From Bacillus cereus group sp. RP43 (GTDB lineage: Bacteria > Bacillota > Bacilli > Bacillales > Bacillaceae_G): a stretch of DNA of 64,000 nucleotides. The notes beneath the pieces were generated by a model. That model saw only the letters and a list, made by a program, of their open reading frames with translations. It was not told where the DNA came from and ran no database searches. Positions within the stretch are counted from its first letter, which is position 1. Every line of letters begins with the position of its first letter. The stretch lies in contig NZ_JARVHQ010000001.1 of assembly GCF_040459645.1 (NCBI RefSeq), positions 1,674,001-1,738,000 of the forward strand, written 5' to 3'. Positions 27,612 to 36,839 of the stretch are shown one piece after another. A program made the position numbers and the translations under genes.

Positions 27612-27828
27612 GAAGAGAAATAGTTTTTATCAACTATTTTTAGAATGTTAAATCAAATAAGTAATTATTCAGCTTTTGAATAATTTATTGAAAAATTGGT
27701 TTAGGGGAACAATTTTAAATGTGACAAAACTCCAAACGCTGGATTTATATTCAATAGGAGAAAAAGATGTAGAATTTTGTCTTACTGTACACGTTTACTT
27801 TTCATTTCTTTACATATAGGCTTTGTGG

Positions 27829-27854
27829 TGTAAGGGGGAAACATCACCCTTACA
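27829..27854 (+). promoter_or_regulatory. Leader hairpin upstream of a small secreted protein
   Basis: An 8-bp perfect stem TGTAAGGG / CCCTTACA with a 10-base loop lies 22 bp before the start codon and just upstream of the AAGGGGG ribosome site. The 3' arm holds anti-Shine-Dalgarno-like pyrimidines, so it may tune translation or protect the 5' end. The rest of the 27558-27876 gap holds one terminator and no supported gene. Confidence 0.45.
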
Positions 27855-27876
27855 TTAAAATTATAAGGGGGTCATT

Positions 27877-28197
27877 ATGATGAAAAAAATGAAAAAATTT
27901 GCAGGAGTAGCTCTAGCGGGTTCAATTGGATTAAGTGGATTACTTTTTTTAGAACCAAGTGTAAGTGCTGCGGAAACATCGCAAGTGAAAGAGGACAAGT
28001 TTAATGCTATTGATGTAACGTTGAATCAAAGTGAATCTTATTTATTGAGTGGTAGAAGTATTGATGTTCTTTCTGGAGATAAAGAAGAAATTCAGTTAAA
28101 CAAATACACAATTAGTTTTAGTAAACCTGGGAAGTATGTTATTAGGGTAAATGGTTGTATTTATAATGATGTATATACTTTTATTGTGAATGAGTAG
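27877..28197 (+). CDS. Small secreted protein, unknown
   Basis: A 106-residue protein with a clear signal peptide (MMKKMKKFAGVALAG..., cleavage probably after SVSA near residue 32) and a mature domain of about 75 residues. The mature part is predicted to be beta-rich (YTISFSKPGKYVIRVNGCIYNDVYTFIV), resembling a small immunoglobulin-like or bacterial surface fold. It contains a single Cys. AAGGGGG precedes ATGATG, either of which may be used. I do not recognise the family. Confidence 0.7.
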   Translation: MMKKMKKFAGVALAGSIGLSGLLFLEPSVSAAETSQVKEDKFNAIDVTLNQSESYLLSGRSIDVLSGDKEEIQLNKYTISFSKPGKYVIRVNGCIYNDVYTFIVNE

Positions 28198-28248
28198 TAT
28201 ATGCTCTTGATGTTTAATTAAATATATATTATCGGATGAAAAAAGAAA

Positions 28249-28282
28249 CACCCTATTTGCGGTGGGAATCGTAAATAGGGTG
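28249..28282 (-). terminator. Terminator of the YczE-like gene
   Basis: A 12-bp perfect stem CACCCTATTTGC with a 10-base loop. The U-rich tract (TTTCTTTTTTC) follows on the minus strand. Confidence 0.8.
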
Positions 28283-28333
28283 AATTATTTGTAAGAAAGT
28301 TAATGAAAAGAGTAATTGGTATTAAGTTATGTT

Positions 28334-28978
28334 TTATATATTTTCATTAATTTGCTCTTTGTTTTTGTTATGTAAAGTATGTAAGCGTGTTTGAAATATC
28401 TTAAATGATTGCTGAAAGATTGGACTTTGAATAAAAGTGTATAGAAAAGTTACGATGAAAACAGGACCTCCTAGCATATATCCAATAACTAGTACAACGC
28501 ATTCTACAATGATTCGAGCCCGGCTAATAGACAGTCCAGTTTTGTCAGAAATAGTAAGCATGAATCCATCGCGGGGTCCAGCGCCAATTCCAGCCGCAAC
28601 GTACATACCGCCCCCAATACCTGTAATTACAATACCAGAAAACAAAATGAATAAATTTATCCATAAATAATCAGTAGCGTTTGGAAGGATGTTTGATTGT
28701 AAGAAAAAGTCCATAATAGGGCCGATAAGCAATGCATTTAAAAATGTGCCTACGTTTATATATTTTGGATCTACTAGTAAAGAAATAAGTACGAGGCATA
28801 ACCCGCATATAACACTCCAAGTACCAAGTGTCCATCCGAATCGTTCATAGAGAGCCATATTTAAAACTTCCCAAGGATGTAACCCGAGGAATTTAACTTT
28901 GACTGCAAGAGCGTTTCCGAGCCCAAAGAAAATTAATCCTAAGAAAAAAAGAAAATAACGAAAGAGAGTTAGTCTCAT
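28334..28978 (-). CDS. YczE/YyaS/YitT-family membrane protein
   Basis: A 214-residue integral membrane protein with about five helices and the family features GLGNALAVKVKFLGLHPWEVL near the N-terminus and GIGAGPRDGFMLTISDKTGLSISRARI in the middle. YczE of B. subtilis affects secondary metabolite production, but the molecular role is unknown. GGGAGG precedes the ATG. It is monocistronic, divergent from pepT. Confidence 0.78.
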   Translation of the reverse strand: MRLTLFRYFLFFLGLIFFGLGNALAVKVKFLGLHPWEVLNMALYERFGWTLGTWSVICGLCLVLISLLVDPKYINVGTFLNALLIGPIMDFFLQSNILPNATDYLWINLFILFSGIVITGIGGGMYVAAGIGAGPRDGFMLTISDKTGLSISRARIIVECVVLVIGYMLGGPVFIVTFLYTFIQSPIFQQSFKIFQTRLHTLHNKNKEQINENI

Positions 28979-29171
28979 TTTTTAAACCTCCCATAATATA
29001 ATTATGTATATTACATGTTAGAATTTTAATGTACAAATATTATGTCTTTTTATGTTTTTTTAAAAGTGTTAACAACGTACATGAAATATACATCTTCACA
29101 GTCAAAAAAGTTAAAATATTTCGTTTAAAGGATTATAATAGAGAAAGAAATATAAAAAGGAGTGAACGAGT

Positions 29172-30404
29172 TTGAAACAAGAACTTATTGAAAGATTTAC
29201 GAGATATGTGAAGATTGATACACAATCAAATGAAGAAAGTCATACAGTGCCAACAACACCAGGACAGATTGAATTTGGTAAGTTATTAGTAGAAGAGTTA
29301 AAAGAAATTGGATTGTCAGAAGTGACGATGGATGGTAATGGTTATGTAATGGCAACACTTCCTGCAAATACAGATAAAGATGTTCCTGTAATCGGCTTTT
29401 TAGCACATTTAGACACAGCGACAGACTTTACAGGGAAAAACGTAAAACCACAAATTCATGAAAATTTTGATGGGAAAGCAATTACGTTAAATGAAGAGTT
29501 AAACGTTGTACTAACGCCAGAACAGTTCCCAGAACTACCATCATATAAAGGACATACAATTATTACAACTGATGGTACAACACTTCTTGGGGCAGATGAT
29601 AAAGCTGGTCTTACAGAAATTATGGTGGCAATGAATTATTTAATACATAATCCGCAAATTAAACACGGGAAAATAAGAGTAGCGTTCACACCGGATGAAG
29701 AAATTGGCCGTGGACCATCGCATTTTGATGTAGAAGCGTTTGGTGCATCCTTTGCCTATACGATGGACGGAGGTCCATTAGGTGGTTTAGAATATGAAAG
29801 TTTTAACGCTGCAAGCGCTAAGTTAACTTTTAAAGGGACAAATACACATCCTGGAACAGCGAAAAATAAAATGCGCAATGCAAGTAAACTCGCTATGGAA
29901 TTTGATAGGTACTTGCCAGTAGAAGAAGCACCAGAATATACAGAGGGATATGAAGGGTTTTATCATTTACTTTCTTTAAATGGTGATGTTGAGCAAAGTA
30001 AAGCTTACTATATTATTCGAGATTTTGATCGTAATCATTTTGAAGCGCGTAAAAATAACATCCAAGATATTGTGAAAAATATGCAAGAAAAGTACGGCGA
30101 AGATGCAATCGTTTTAGAGATGAATGATCAGTATTATAATATGCTTGAAAAAATTGAACCGGTGAGAGAAATTGTTGATATTGCGTATGAGGCAATGAAA
30201 AGTTTAAATATTGAACCGAATATTCATCCAATTCGCGGCGGGACAGATGGATCACAATTATCATATATGGGATTACCGACACCAAACATTTTTACTGGCG
30301 GTGAAAACTATCACGGTAAATTTGAATATGTTTCGGTAGATACTATGGAAAAAGCTGTTCAAGTTATTGTAGAAATCGCAAGACGATTTGAAGAGCAAGC
30401 TTAA
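29172..30404 (+). CDS. pepT: Peptidase T (tripeptide aminopeptidase)
   Basis: M20B zinc aminopeptidase that releases the N-terminal residue of tripeptides in the cytoplasm. Metal-ligand motifs are all visible: [25 protein letters not shown], the Asp in YTMDGG, and the C-terminal RGGTDGS with the last His in GGENYHG. The length of 410 aa is standard. The start is TTG at 29172 with AAAGGAG upstream. Monocistronic with a strong terminator. Confidence 0.95.
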   Translation: MKQELIERFTRYVKIDTQSNEESHTVPTTPGQIEFGKLLVEELKEIGLSEVTMDGNGYVMATLPANTDKDVPVIGFLAHLDTATDFTGKNVKPQIHENFDGKAITLNEELNVVLTPEQFPELPSYKGHTIITTDGTTLLGADDKAGLTEIMVAMNYLIHNPQIKHGKIRVAFTPDEEIGRGPSHFDVEAFGASFAYTMDGGPLGGLEYESFNAASAKLTFKGTNTHPGTAKNKMRNASKLAMEFDRYLPVEEAPEYTEGYEGFYHLLSLNGDVEQSKAYYIIRDFDRNHFEARKNNIQDIVKNMQEKYGEDAIVLEMNDQYYNMLEKIEPVREIVDIAYEAMKSLNIEPNIHPIRGGTDGSQLSYMGLPTPNIFTGGENYHGKFEYVSVDTMEKAVQVIVEIARRFEEQA

Positions 30405-30446
30405 AAAGAGAACCAAGTAGTAATGAAGTACTACTTGGTTCTTTTC
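30405..30446 (+). terminator. Intrinsic terminator of pepT
   Basis: A 14-bp perfect stem AGAACCAAGTAGTA with a 6-base loop is followed by a T-rich run, directly after the stop codon. Confidence 0.9.
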
Positions 30447-30506
30447 TATAGTAAAAAATAGAAGGTGAAACTTGTTTACAAGACATGTGTAAAAGGGGGA
30501 AATGTT

Positions 30507-31571
30507 ATGAGTGAAAATCAGTATCATGGCTATATAGGGACATATACAAAGACGGATAGTAAGGGGATTTATAAATTTATACTTGATACGAAAATTGGAA
30601 AGATTAAAGGGATTGAATTAGCAGCTCATATAGGAAATCCAACATATGTAACGATTAGTCATAACAACGAGTACCTTTATTCTGTTGCGAAAGATAATGG
30701 ATTAGGTGGAATTGCTAGTTTTTCCATTCATAATAAAACGGGTAATCTAGATTTGATTAATACACAACTTTTAGAAGGGGCATCGCCGTGTCATTTAAGT
30801 GTGGATCGAGAGAATAGTACAGTAGTAGCAGCGAATTATCATAAAGGAACAGTTGAATCTTATGTAGTGAAAAAGGGTAGTGGAAGTATAAATACTGCTA
30901 CGACAATTGTAGAACATAAAGGTTCAGGACTGAATAAGGAAAGACAGGAAAAGGCGCATGCTCATTATGCGAGTTTCACTCCTGATGAAAAATATGTAGT
31001 AGCAGTTGATTTAGGAATAGACAAGGTGATTACATATAAAGAAAGTGATGGAGGATTAATGGAAGCTGCTTGTTTATCTGTTAAACCTGGTAGCGGTCCG
31101 AGACATCTTGTATTCCATCCCAATAAACATCTTGCATACGTTATGACGGAACTAAGTTCAGAAATTATTGCACTGCAATATGATGCACAGAGTGGCAGTT
31201 TTAAGGAAAAACAATACATTTCGACATTACCTGAAGAGTATAGTGAAGAGAGTTATGGAAGTGCAATTTATATTTCTTCTGATGGCAAATTCGTTTACGC
31301 AGCAAACAGAGGACATAATAGTATCGTAGTTTTTCGAGTAAACGAGCATAATGGGGAGCTAACTTTTATTGAAACAGTATCGACAGAAGGTAATTGGCCA
31401 CGTGACTTTTCTTTAGATCCGACCGAAAGATTTTTAATTGCTGCGAATGAAAAATCTAATACATTGACTTTATTTACTAGGAATGAATTTACAGGTAAGT
31501 TAACGCTTGTACAGACGGGCATAAATGTTCCAGAACCAGTATGTGTGAAGTTTTTACATAATAAAAAATAG
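30507..31571 (+). CDS. pgl: Lactonase-family protein (6-phosphogluconolactonase, Pgl/YkgB type)
   Basis: A seven-bladed beta-propeller of 354 residues with the family features GYIGTYTKTDSKGIY at the N-terminus, ASPCHLSVD, HAHYASFTPDEKYV and PGSGPRHLVFHPN. It would hydrolyse 6-phosphogluconolactone in the pentose phosphate pathway. AAAGGGGG precedes ATG 30507; the upstream TTG at 30465 lacks a ribosome site. The terminator overlaps the stop codon. Confidence 0.85.
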   Translation: MSENQYHGYIGTYTKTDSKGIYKFILDTKIGKIKGIELAAHIGNPTYVTISHNNEYLYSVAKDNGLGGIASFSIHNKTGNLDLINTQLLEGASPCHLSVDRENSTVVAANYHKGTVESYVVKKGSGSINTATTIVEHKGSGLNKERQEKAHAHYASFTPDEKYVVAVDLGIDKVITYKESDGGLMEAACLSVKPGSGPRHLVFHPNKHLAYVMTELSSEIIALQYDAQSGSFKEKQYISTLPEEYSEESYGSAIYISSDGKFVYAANRGHNSIVVFRVNEHNGELTFIETVSTEGNWPRDFSLDPTERFLIAANEKSNTLTLFTRNEFTGKLTLVQTGINVPEPVCVKFLHNKK

Positions 31572-31594
31572 ATAGGTTTTCCTATCTATTTTTT
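31563..31594. terminator. Bidirectional terminator
   Basis: A 14-bp perfect stem AAAAAATAGATAGG with a TTTT loop separates convergent pgl and alkA and overlaps the pgl stop codon. Confidence 0.85.
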
Positions 31595-31605
31595 ATTAGG
31601 AAATT

Positions 31606-32517
31606 TTAATATAGCACCCGCCACAAATAAAAAGTCGCGTAAGACTTCCAACTTGTCCAATTTGCTGCAAATTCTTTTATTTCATTTTTAGCCGGTTTCT
31701 TTTCGGAACCTGTTATAAATTTAATTGCATTATGCAAACCAACATCATCAATTGGAAAAGCTGAAGGAAATCGTAAACAACGCATCAAAACATAGTGAGC
31801 CGTCCATGGCCCTATACCGCGAATGCTAGTTAATTGTTTTTCAGCTTGCTTTACATCTTGTATTTGTAATAGAGATTCCTTGGATAATTTACCTTCTGTA
31901 ATGAGCTGTGCGATGTCAATTAAGTATTCACATTTTCTTGTAGTCATTTTTAATAATGCGAGATCTTCTACACTTAGAGTTGCTATTACTTCAGGTGAGG
32001 GGAATATCCAATGTTTTCTATCGTTCCATTCTACATAATTGCCAAAATTTTCGACTAATCTTCTTTTTAGAGTATAGGCATATGTGAGGTTAATTTGTTG
32101 ACCGATAATTCCCCAGGAAAGTGCTTCAAATAAATCTGGAATACCTAATGTGCGAAGCCCATAATACTCTTGAATAGGACCTTGAAGGAGTGGATCATGT
32201 TTTGCTAATTTATAAAAGGGAGCTAAATCCGTAGTTAAATCAAACCACTCTTTTACATAGTTAGCTACAGCATCGCATATCCATTTTTTAGAGATATATG
32301 ATTCTCCTAAAAAACGTATTTGAATATTGCCATCAGTATTTATACTAATTTCAACAAAAGGATTTACATCTTGAACAGGGATGACTTTATAAATTTTGTT
32401 ATCTTCAATATGAAACATACATTCATTGTTAGAACGTGATAGATAGCGTAAATTTTCTTGGAAACTAAATTCTTTCGGAACTGCTAAAGTCAATGTGCTA
32501 TTATATTCTGCTGTCAT
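31606..32517 (-). CDS. alkA: DNA-3-methyladenine glycosylase II (AlkA-like)
   Basis: HhH-GPD DNA glycosylase of 303 residues that removes alkylated bases. The N-terminal AlkA-type domain is followed by the helix-hairpin-helix LTSIRGIGPWTAHYVLMR and the catalytic Asp in FPIDDVGLHNAI. It is the last gene of the adaA-ogt-alkA operon and its ATG overlaps the stop of the previous gene by 4 bp. In B. subtilis alkA is divergent from adaAB, so single-operon organisation here is a variation. Confidence 0.9.
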   Translation of the reverse strand: MTAEYNSTLTLAVPKEFSFQENLRYLSRSNNECMFHIEDNKIYKVIPVQDVNPFVEISINTDGNIQIRFLGESYISKKWICDAVANYVKEWFDLTTDLAPFYKLAKHDPLLQGPIQEYYGLRTLGIPDLFEALSWGIIGQQINLTYAYTLKRRLVENFGNYVEWNDRKHWIFPSPEVIATLSVEDLALLKMTTRKCEYLIDIAQLITEGKLSKESLLQIQDVKQAEKQLTSIRGIGPWTAHYVLMRCLRFPSAFPIDDVGLHNAIKFITGSEKKPAKNEIKEFAANWTSWKSYATFYLWRVLY

Positions 32518-33044
32518 ATGAATTCCACCGGTAACTTTTCTAATGTAAGCAATTCTTTCTTCATTTCTAATCCGCCTCTAAAACCAGTTAGTTTTCCATC
32601 TTTTCCTATAACGCGATGGCAAGGAATTGTAATAAGAAGTGGGTTGGCAGCAATAGCAGAAGCAACGGCACGTACAGCTGTAGGTTTTTGAATTCTTTCT
32701 GCAATTTCTGAATAAGAATATGTTTTTCCGTAAGGAATTTCACGTACCGTATTCCAAACAGATAATTGAAATTCAGTTCCGTAAGCATCAATAGGCAATG
32801 TGAAAGTTTCTAGCTTGTTTTCTAAATACTCGATAACTTCTTTTGTATATGTTTGCAGGTAATCTGGATTGCGAGTCAATATATGTTGTGGCAGTTTTTT
32901 TCTAGCCCACAAATTTAGTTCTTCAAAGTTTTCTTCTTGAGATCCAATGAAACATAGTCCATTTTCAGTTGCAGCAATATGCAAGCGCCAATTTTTATGT
33001 GTAATTAGCGTCCAATATATAGATTTATTTTTATAGGAATTCAT
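32514..33044 (-). CDS. adaB: Methylated-DNA--protein-cysteine methyltransferase (Ogt/AdaB)
   Basis: A 176-residue O6-alkylguanine-DNA alkyltransferase. The acceptor Cys lies in ITIPCHRVIG, with an active-site Tyr/Arg-rich recognition helix just before it (TAVRAVASAIAANP). The suicide transfer repairs O6-methylguanine. The start overlaps adaA by 14 bp and has AAAGAGGG upstream inside adaA. The operon position matches AdaB. Confidence 0.93.
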   Translation of the reverse strand: MNSYKNKSIYWTLITHKNWRLHIAATENGLCFIGSQEENFEELNLWARKKLPQHILTRNPDYLQTYTKEVIEYLENKLETFTLPIDAYGTEFQLSVWNTVREIPYGKTYSYSEIAERIQKPTAVRAVASAIAANPLLITIPCHRVIGKDGKLTGFRGGLEMKKELLTLEKLPVEFI

Positions 33045-33621
33045 TATTGTATCCCTCTTTCATTTTGTTCTTTTTTCGATATTCAGTAGGAGTAAATCCG
33101 GTTTTCTTTTTAAATAAAGTTGCGAAATACTCCGTGTTTTCTATCCCGACAGCAGTACTAATTTCCTTAACGGATTGATTTGTATGTGAAATATATTCTG
33201 CCGCTTTAACAATCCTAAATTGCTGTATATATTCTATGGGACTTATTCCTATCAGTCTTTTGAAAGTGCGTTGTAAATGAAAAGGGCTACCGTGGCACAT
33301 TTCTGCAAGTAGGCCGAGAGTTAGTGCTTCGTCATAATGTTTTTCGATATAGTCTTTAATTTGTTCTACCCACTCTTCATTAGGTAAAATTATCCCATTT
33401 GGTTTACAACGTTTGCACGGACGAAAGTGTTCATGCAGTGCTTGCTCTGCATTTAGAAAAATTCGCACGTTGTTTTTATTCGGTATTCTCGATTTACACG
33501 ATGGCCGGCAAAAGATCCCGGTTGATTTCACAGCATAAAAGAACTTGTTATCATATGAAGAATCATTATGAATAATTGCTTGCCAATACTCATTTGTTAA
33601 CGTAAACCCTTCATTATGCAA
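33031..33621 (-). CDS. adaA: Adaptive-response regulator AdaA (methylphosphotriester-DNA methyltransferase)
   Basis: A 196-residue protein with an N-terminal Ada zinc domain holding four Cys (FCRPSC and PCKRC) and a C-terminal AraC-type double HTH ending near residue 185. The first Cys takes methyl groups from phosphotriesters and turns the protein into an activator of its own operon. The TTG start at 33621 is chosen because AGAGGTGATG lies just upstream. Divergent from exoA with 154 bp between, so both repair genes could share regulation. Confidence 0.93.
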   Translation of the reverse strand: MHNEGFTLTNEYWQAIIHNDSSYDNKFFYAVKSTGIFCRPSCKSRIPNKNNVRIFLNAEQALHEHFRPCKRCKPNGIILPNEEWVEQIKDYIEKHYDEALTLGLLAEMCHGSPFHLQRTFKRLIGISPIEYIQQFRIVKAAEYISHTNQSVKEISTAVGIENTEYFATLFKKKTGFTPTEYRKKNKMKEGYNNEFL

Positions 33622-33775
33622 AGATCATCACCTCTGAAATTAGTATAACCTGAATCATGTGCGTATGTACGTATTCACAAATGTAAGAGCAAGATTACAA
33701 AGATGAAAATATGATTCTTTTTCTATTTTGTGATAGCATGAAATTTGGAAGTGAACATCAAGAGGAGGACTATAA

Positions 33776-34534
33776 GTGAAGTTAATTTCATGGAATGTAA
33801 ATGGTTTGCGAGCAGTTATTGCAAAGGGTGGATTTTTAGAGTATCTCGAAGAATCCAATGCAGATATATTTTGTTTACAAGAGATTAAATTACAAAGTGG
33901 ACAAATTGATTTAAATTTAGATGGATATTATACATATTGGAATTATGCTGTGAAAAAAGGATATTCAGGAACGGCTATTTTTACAAAAAAGGAACCGCTT
34001 TCTGTTACATACGGATTAGGAATTGAGGAACATGATCAAGAAGGACGAGTCATTACTTTAGAATTTGAAGATTTTTATATGATAACGTTATATACACCAA
34101 ACTCCAAACGTGGATTAGAACGCTTAGATTACAGAATGAAATGGGAAGATGATTTCAGGGCCTATATTAAGCGATTAGATGAAAAGAAACCAGTTGTTTT
34201 TTGTGGAGATTTAAACGTCGCGCATAAAGAAATAGATTTAAAAAATCCAAAAAGTAACCGTAAAAACCCTGGATTCTCTGATGAGGAGAGGGAGAAGTTT
34301 ACACGTATTTTAGAAGAAAGATTTGTTGATACGTATCGCTACCTTTATCCTGATCAGGAAGGAGCATACTCGTGGTGGTCGTATCGTATGGGAGCGAGAG
34401 CAAAAAATATTGGATGGCGTTTAGATTATTTTGTTGTCTCGGAAAGAATGAAAGACAAAATAACAGAGGCGAAAATTAACAGTGAAGTGATGGGATCAGA
34501 CCATTGTCCAGTTGAATTACATATAAATTTCTAA
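33776..34534 (+). CDS. exoA: Exodeoxyribonuclease III / AP endonuclease (ExoA)
   Basis: A 252-residue Mg2+-dependent AP endonuclease of base excision repair. Motifs seen are LQEIKLQ (Glu), [33 protein letters not shown] and the C-terminal SDHCPVEL with the catalytic His. The GTG start follows GAGGAGG. It lies back-to-back with the adaptive-response operon, which makes abasic sites through AlkA. Confidence 0.95.
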   Translation: MKLISWNVNGLRAVIAKGGFLEYLEESNADIFCLQEIKLQSGQIDLNLDGYYTYWNYAVKKGYSGTAIFTKKEPLSVTYGLGIEEHDQEGRVITLEFEDFYMITLYTPNSKRGLERLDYRMKWEDDFRAYIKRLDEKKPVVFCGDLNVAHKEIDLKNPKSNRKNPGFSDEEREKFTRILEERFVDTYRYLYPDQEGAYSWWSYRMGARAKNIGWRLDYFVVSERMKDKITEAKINSEVMGSDHCPVELHINF

Positions 34535-34577
34535 AAAAAGAAGTATCTCCCTAATATTAGGGAGATACTTCTTTTTT
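34533..34577 (+). terminator. Intrinsic terminator of exoA
   Basis: A nearly perfect palindrome of more than 40 bp (containing GAAGTATCTCCCTAAT) ends in T6. Confidence 0.9.
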
Positions 34578-34609
34578 GATTCAGTTTGTTAAAATTTTTC
34601 AAATCATTC

Positions 34610-34659
34610 TTGAAATAATTGCATATTAAATATATACTTAGTAACGATAATCATTATCA
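34610..34659 (+). promoter_or_regulatory. Fur-box promoter of the feu operon
   Basis: TTGAAA (34610-34615), a 17-bp spacer and TATACT (34633-34638) form a good promoter. The 7-1-7 Fur box at 34645-34659 (CGATAATCATTATCA) matches the TGATAATNATTATCA consensus at 14 of the 15 fixed positions and would cover the transcription start. A leader of about 190 nt follows, in which I see no riboswitch. Confidence 0.82.
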
Positions 34660-34838
34660 CTGAAAAGGATTATCAATGGTTGAGGTGTAAAAGAATTATA
34701 GTTTAGGGGAAGTGAATGAGGATGAGTTCCGGATAAAATTATTAATCTAATGAAATATATGTTTGGAACAAGTTTCATGTAGTTAAGTTTTCATATAAAA
34801 ATAATCTATTTACAGGTTTTGAGAGGAGATATATAAAG

Positions 34839-35804
34839 ATGAACAAGAAGTTATTTACATTAGGGATGGTTACAGTTTTAAGTGTAGGTTTAGCAGCATG
34901 TAATAGTACGGATAAAACTTCAGGGGAACAAAAGCAACAGACAAAAGCTACGGAAACAAAAAAAGATGAAAAACGAAAAATTACATATTTAGGTAAAGAA
35001 TATACAGTACCAGCAAAAGTAGATAAAATTGCGACAGCAAGTTTAGAGTCAATGGAAGATGCAGCAGTACTTGGAATTAAACCAGTTGGTGCCATTACTG
35101 TTGGTGGTAAATTACCGAAGTATCTTGAGAAAGATTTAGAAGGTGCGAAATCTGTTGGTGAGAAAATGGAACCAAATTTCGAAACATTACTGCAATTAAA
35201 ACCAGATGTTATTACATCAAGTACGAAATTCCCAGCAGAAACAGCTGAAAAGTTTACGAAAGTAGCTCCGACATTCCCAGTATCACATGTTTCAATAAAT
35301 TGGGAAGATAACTTAAAGTTAATGGGAGAATTAACTGGTAAAAAAGATAAAGCAGAAAAAATTATTAAAGATTACAATGCAGATGCTGAAAAAGCAAAAG
35401 CAAAATTAGGAGATAAGTTAAAAGACAAAAAAGTCCTTGTAATTAGACTAAGAGCAAACGAATTATTCTTATATCCAGAAGGAGTGTACTTCAACCCTGT
35501 AATTTATAAAGATCTTGGACTAACAGCTCCAGAACAATTGAAAACTGTAAAAGCACAAGAGAAAATTTCATTTGAAAAACTTGCTGAACTTAACCCGGAT
35601 TATGTTTTCTTACAATATGAGGCAAGTGAAAATAAAAACCCGAAAGTGCTAGAAGAAATTGAAAGCAATCCAATTTGGCAAAGTATGAATGCTGCGAAAG
35701 AAAAGAAAGTATTTGTAAACGTTGTTGATCCAATGGCACAAGGTGGTACTGCTTGGAGTAAAACAGCATTCTTAAAAGAAGCAGTGAAAAATTTATCTAA
35801 ATAA
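34839..35804 (+). CDS. feuA: Siderophore-binding lipoprotein (FeuA-like)
   Basis: Cell-surface substrate-binding protein of a catecholate siderophore ABC importer. The lipobox VGLAAC places the lipidated Cys at 21, followed by a charged linker and a PBP-II (FecB/Periplas_BP_2) domain of about 280 residues. It leads a five-gene operon with two permeases, an ATPase and an esterase, behind a Fur box. By position and content it corresponds to the FeuA type that binds bacillibactin and enterobactin; ligand choice is inferred. No Btr-like activator gene is present nearby. Confidence 0.85.
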   Translation: MNKKLFTLGMVTVLSVGLAACNSTDKTSGEQKQQTKATETKKDEKRKITYLGKEYTVPAKVDKIATASLESMEDAAVLGIKPVGAITVGGKLPKYLEKDLEGAKSVGEKMEPNFETLLQLKPDVITSSTKFPAETAEKFTKVAPTFPVSHVSINWEDNLKLMGELTGKKDKAEKIIKDYNADAEKAKAKLGDKLKDKKVLVIRLRANELFLYPEGVYFNPVIYKDLGLTAPEQLKTVKAQEKISFEKLAELNPDYVFLQYEASENKNPKVLEEIESNPIWQSMNAAKEKKVFVNVVDPMAQGGTAWSKTAFLKEAVKNLSK

Positions 35805-35831
35805 TATAATAAGTAAGGTGCGTTGAATGAT

Positions 35832-36839
35832 ATGCAGAAAACAAATGCAGTACCAGTAACCATATTATGTATAGCACCCATACTCATCTTATTTACAGTT
35901 ATACTTTCTATTTTGTATGGGGCAAAAAGTATTGATGCTGAAACAGTGTGGAACGCATTATTTCATTTTGATTCAAGCGATGTAAATCATAATATTATTA
36001 TTACTTCACGTTTACCAAGGGTAGTTGCAGCTCTTTTAGTCGGAGCATTTCTAGCCATATCAGGAGCACTTATGCAGGGGATGACAAGAAACTATCTTGC
36101 ATCCCCTTCTATTATGGGTGTGACGGATGGGGCAGCCTTTGTTATTACACTTTGTATGATTTTTCTTCCAGGAATGTCCTCAATTGGCATGGTTTTATGT
36201 TCAATGATTGGTTCTGCACTCGGAGCCGGTATTGTGTTTGGTTTTGGTTCGCTTCTTCAAAATGGCTTATCACCAGTTCGGTTAGCAATTATAGGGACAG
36301 TTATTGGAACATTTTTAAGCAGTGTATCTGCTGCAATGGCTTCATATTTCCAAATTTCTCAAAATGTTAGTTTTTGGTTTAATGCAAAATTAGATCAAGT
36401 CGATCCTAATATAATTAAAATCACGATACCTTTTGGGATAATTGGAATAGTTTTAGCTCTGTTAATATCAAAATCTATTACTATTCTTTCTTTAGGAGAA
36501 GAAGTTTCTATTAATCTAGGACAGCGTACAAAACTAGTTAAAGCGATGGCTATTTTATCAGTTATCTTTTTAACAGGAACTGCAGTTGCTTTAGTGGGGA
36601 AAGTTGGCTTTGTAGGTTTAATTATTCCGCACATTACTCGCTTTATAATTGGGGTAGATTATAAGTGGATTTTACCATGTGCAGGCGTTATTGGCGGCGT
36701 TTTTTTAGCATTATGTGACGTTTTAAGTAGATTTGTAAATTATCCATTTGAAACGCCAATCGGAGTCGTAACATCATTAATTGGAATTCCTTTCTTCCTT
36801 TATTTAATCCGTACAAGAGGAGGAGAGAGACATGCTTAA
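35832..36839 (+). CDS. feuB: Iron-siderophore permease FeuB-like (FecCD family)
   Basis: A FecCD-family membrane protein of about 335 residues with roughly ten helices. The typical LPRVVAALLVGAFLAISGALMQG is near the N-terminus and GLIIPHITR is in the cytoplasmic coupling loop. The start is ambiguous: AAGGTG at 35815 suits ATG 35832, while TTG 35823 is only two bases away from it. Its stop overlaps the next start by 8 bp, indicating coupling. Confidence 0.85.
   Translation: MQKTNAVPVTILCIAPILILFTVILSILYGAKSIDAETVWNALFHFDSSDVNHNIIITSRLPRVVAALLVGAFLAISGALMQGMTRNYLASPSIMGVTDGAAFVITLCMIFLPGMSSIGMVLCSMIGSALGAGIVFGFGSLLQNGLSPVRLAIIGTVIGTFLSSVSAAMASYFQISQNVSFWFNAKLDQVDPNIIKITIPFGIIGIVLALLISKSITILSLGEEVSINLGQRTKLVKAMAILSVIFLTGTAVALVGKVGFVGLIIPHITRFIIGVDYKWILPCAGVIGGVFLALCDVLSRFVNYPFETPIGVVTSLIGIPFFLYLIRTRGGERHA

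Noticed and set aside
27721..27819. 32-codon GTG frame after an AGGGGAA sequence
   Set aside because: It is short, has a rare start and poor spacing, and no terminator or family support; probably chance.
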